From contig JAIBCL010000008.1 of NCBI GenBank assembly GCA_019694165.1, forward strand, positions 208,940 through 272,939: DNA of 64,000 bases, read 5' to 3'. The position numbers were made by a program, and so were the translations under genes. Source of the stretch: Verrucomicrobiaceae bacterium. Lineage in GTDB: Bacteria; Verrucomicrobiota; Verrucomicrobiia; Verrucomicrobiales; Verrucomicrobiaceae. The notes under the pieces are model-generated. The model made no database searches and was not told the origin of the DNA. It worked only from the letters and a program-made list of their open reading frames with translations. This document shows, one piece after another, positions 62,314 through 64,000 of this stretch (the first letter of the stretch is position 1; each line of letters starts with the position of its first letter).

Positions 62314-63453
62314 ATGCGCGGCGTGTCTGACTCTGAGAACCTGCAACGCTCGCCCCTCCACCCCGTCCATCTCGAACTCGGGGCGCGCATGGTGCCTTTC
62401 GCGGGCTGGGAGATGCCGGTGCAGTATTCGGGCATCGTCGATGAGCACAAGGCGGTGCGCGAGCGCGTGGGCGTCTTCGACATCTCGCACATGGGGCAGT
62501 TCATCGTGAGCGGCCACGGCGCGGAGGCGTTTCTGAATCGAGCGCTGACGAATGACATCAGCAAACTCGCGCCCGGCCAGGGTCAGTACACGCTGATGCT
62601 GAACGAGGCCGGTGGTGTGATCGATGACCTCATCGGCTACCGCACGAGCGAGCGTGAGTTTTTCCTCGTGGTGAATGCCTCGATGATCCGCGAGGACTGG
62701 GATCATCTGCAAAAGCTGATCACGCCCGATGACGCGGTGCAGATGGCGAATGCCAGCGCGCATGTGGGCGGTCTCGCGATTCAAGGCCCGGCCAGCCGCG
62801 CGGTATTTGCTCACGTCTTCGCCTCTGATGGCGCGACGTATCCGGAGCGGAACACGATTCAATTTGGCAGCACGAGCGGCGGCATGATGTGGCTCTGCGG
62901 CACGGGTTACACGGGCGAGGAGGGTTTTGAATTCTTCATGCCGGCGAGCGAGGCCGAGGCGTGGTTCCGCAAGATCATCGATGCCGTGAAGGCGGAGGGA
63001 GGAGTCGTCTGCGGACTCGGCGCGCGGGACACGCTGCGCCTCGAAATGGGCTATCCGCTGAATGGAAACGATCTCGCGCCGACACGCACGCCGTTGCAGT
63101 CGGGCCTCGCGTTTTTCGTCGATCTCGACAAAGAGGAGTTCGTCGGTCGCGATGCGCTCGTGAAGCAAAAAGCGGAGGGGCTGCCAGACAAACTTACCGC
63201 CTTCCGCATGGTGGGCACCGCGCCGCCGCCGCGCCCGCATTATACCGTTTTCTGGAACGGCAAGCAGGTCGCCGAGATCGCCAGCGGCACGCTCTCGCCG
63301 TCGCTCGGCAAAGGCATCGGCATGGCGTATCTGCCCCTCGCCGCGAGCAAACCCGGCACGCCGATCGAGATCGAGATTCGCGGCCGCCGCTTCCCGGCGG
63401 AGACGTGCAAGAAGCCGTTTTACGCAAAGCCGGCCTCGACACCGCCCAGCTAG
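62314..63453 (+). CDS. gcvT: Aminomethyltransferase (glycine cleavage system T protein)
   Basis: A 379-residue tetrahydrofolate-dependent enzyme that releases ammonia and methylene-THF from the aminomethyl-lipoyl H protein. Diagnostic segments are HLELGARMVPFAGWEMPVQY, VGVFDISHMGQFIVSG, GQYTLMLNEAGGVIDDLI, GYTGEEGFEFFMP and LGARDTLRLEMGYPLNGND. The length and motif order are complete. Neither gcvH nor gcvP follows; the next two genes are a DUF4160/DUF2442 pair. Confidence 0.96.
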   Translation: MRGVSDSENLQRSPLHPVHLELGARMVPFAGWEMPVQYSGIVDEHKAVRERVGVFDISHMGQFIVSGHGAEAFLNRALTNDISKLAPGQGQYTLMLNEAGGVIDDLIGYRTSEREFFLVVNASMIREDWDHLQKLITPDDAVQMANASAHVGGLAIQGPASRAVFAHVFASDGATYPERNTIQFGSTSGGMMWLCGTGYTGEEGFEFFMPASEAEAWFRKIIDAVKAEGGVVCGLGARDTLRLEMGYPLNGNDLAPTRTPLQSGLAFFVDLDKEEFVGRDALVKQKAEGLPDKLTAFRMVGTAPPPRPHYTVFWNGKQVAEIASGTLSPSLGKGIGMAYLPLAASKPGTPIEIEIRGRRFPAETCKKPFYAKPASTPPS

Positions 63454-63455
63454 CC

Positions 63456-63719
63456 ATGCCGGAGATTTGTCGATTCAAAGGCATTCGCATCACGATGTAT
63501 GCCGGGACACGCGAGCATCCGCCGCCGCACTTCCACGCGCGGCATGGCGATCTTAAGGCCGCCATCGACATTCGCACCGGCCGCATGATAGAGGGCTCGC
63601 TGCCAGCAAGCGCGCTGAAACTGGTGTCACAGTGGTGCGTCTTGCATCGCGCCGAGCTTGAGGAAAACTGGCGTCTCGCGCGAGCCGAGCGTGAATTGAA
63701 CCCCATCGCCCCACTTTGA
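63456..63719 (+). CDS. DUF4160 protein (putative toxin-antitoxin component)
   Basis: An 87-residue protein starting MPEICRFKGIRITMYAGTRE with HPPPHFHARHGDLKAAIDI, the hallmark of the DUF4160 family. DUF4160 genes are regularly followed by DUF2442, as here, and the pair is suspected to be a toxin-antitoxin-like module, without firm proof known to me. The start lies 2 bp after the gcvT stop. Confidence 0.85.
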   Translation: MPEICRFKGIRITMYAGTREHPPPHFHARHGDLKAAIDIRTGRMIEGSLPASALKLVSQWCVLHRAELEENWRLARAERELNPIAPL

Positions 63720-63721
63720 TC

Positions 63722-64000
63722 ATGCCAGCCGCCGTCGCCAAACAACCATCGAAGCAAAAGAAGGAGCAGATCGTTTTTGCCTCCAACATCGCAAACCGGT
63801 TTCTGAGAAACATCCGGATCGTCGGCCCCTTTCGGCTGTGCCTTCACTTTGAGGATGACTTCATCGCCGAGCTGGATTTTGAAAAATGGCTGAAACTGCC
63901 ATCCGCTGGGCCGCTGAGGAAACCGCTGAGAGAAGCAGAGTTCTTCGCTCAGGTGTATCTCGATCATGGTGCGCTGACGTGGCCAAATCAATTCGACATC
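63722..64000 (+). CDS. DUF2442 protein (partial, cut by window end)
   Basis: The frame is open from the ATG at 63722 to the window edge (93 codons). After a Lys-rich N-terminal extension it reads FRLCLHFEDDFIAELDFEKW, then PLREAEFFAQVYLDHGALTW and PNQFDI, which matches the end pattern of DUF2442 (GxLxWPNxxD). It is 2 bp after the DUF4160 stop. DUF2442 is the usual partner of DUF4160. Only a few C-terminal residues are expected to be missing. Confidence 0.85.
   Translation, partial: MPAAVAKQPSKQKKEQIVFASNIANRFLRNIRIVGPFRLCLHFEDDFIAELDFEKWLKLPSAGPLRKPLREAEFFAQVYLDHGALTWPNQFDI

Noticed and set aside
60663..62564. Long minus-strand open frame (633 codons) across the end of the giant gene, the PEP-CTERM gene and the gcvT start
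   Set aside because: It runs antisense to three well-supported genes and shows no motif.
1..64000. tRNA, rRNA, insertion sequence or integrase genes
   Set aside because: A search by eye for T-loop signatures, rRNA motifs and transposase motifs gave no credible candidate.

Overview
The window is GC-rich, densely coding bacterial chromosome. It most likely comes from the phylum Verrucomicrobiota (PVC superphylum). This is inferred from gene content: two PEP-CTERM proteins, a CPBP protease of the type that accompanies exosortase systems, autotransporter-type beta-strand repeats without a barrel, two DUF1080 proteins, a DUF6797/propeller protein, ThuA, sialate O-acetylesterase and Gfo/Idh/MocA proteins, and a giant RCC1-repeat protein. 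No rRNA, tRNA, CRISPR array, transposase or integrase was seen. Long open frames antisense to genes are common and were treated as shadows.

Layout. 1-1396: a TerC-family membrane protein (cut by the window edge) behind trxB, minus strand. 1590-3090: an Arch_ATPase/DUF234-type ATPase gene bracketed by two related palindromes. 3151-4365: a GYF-domain protein and an exported HMA-like protein. 4764-7406: a PEP-CTERM protein with autotransporter-type repeats. 7565-13496: a minus-strand run of bioD, a tail-anchored zinc-ribbon protein, a molybdate-type ABC permease, and ilvB / DNA methyltransferase / ilvN, with the methyltransferase lying between the two acetolactate synthase subunit genes. 14001-16559: a lipoprotein, an oxidoreductase and an RlpA-like lipoprotein. 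16778-21156: a minus-strand series of CPBP protease, nadE, a HemN-like radical SAM protein and a chorismate-lyase-like protein (DUF98).

21267-25437: DUF1080 and DUF6797 genes, then a DUF433/DUF5615 toxin-antitoxin pair, then a second, truncated copy of the 3' end of the DUF6797 gene. 25533-29141: an uncharacterised two-gene operon of a polytopic membrane protein and an exported protein whose C-terminus is nine 11-residue repeats. 29293-30176: an unpaired UPF0175 antitoxin converging on a PIN toxin/antitoxin pair. 30338-38243: catabolic or surface enzymes (alpha/beta hydrolase, sialate O-acetylesterase, propeller-PHP protein, sugar isomerase-like protein, DUF1080) plus cytidine deaminase. 38420-40826: a ribbon-helix-helix protein, a Wza-like lipoprotein, a DoxX-like membrane protein and ruvC. 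40845-45684: hisC, a SAF-domain dehydrogenase, an anchored hypothetical protein and ThuA. 45929-48968: a prepilin-like protein with a strong terminator, an amidase and the NAD(P)HX repair enzyme.

49557-61604 encodes one 4015-residue protein with an M36-type metalloprotease at the N-terminus. Three copies follow of a module made of an Ig-like domain, 14 RCC1 units and another Ig-like domain. That gives 42 RCC1 units, enough for six seven-bladed propellers. 61641-64000 holds a small PEP-CTERM protein, gcvT and a DUF4160/DUF2442 pair cut by the window end.

The strongest candidates for something undescribed are the palindrome-bracketed ATPase, the 3 x 14 RCC1 metalloprotease, the 11-mer-repeat operon, the methyltransferase inside the ilv operon and the toxin-antitoxin pair between duplicated gene ends. 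All functions are read from motifs and family resemblance; no database search was run.
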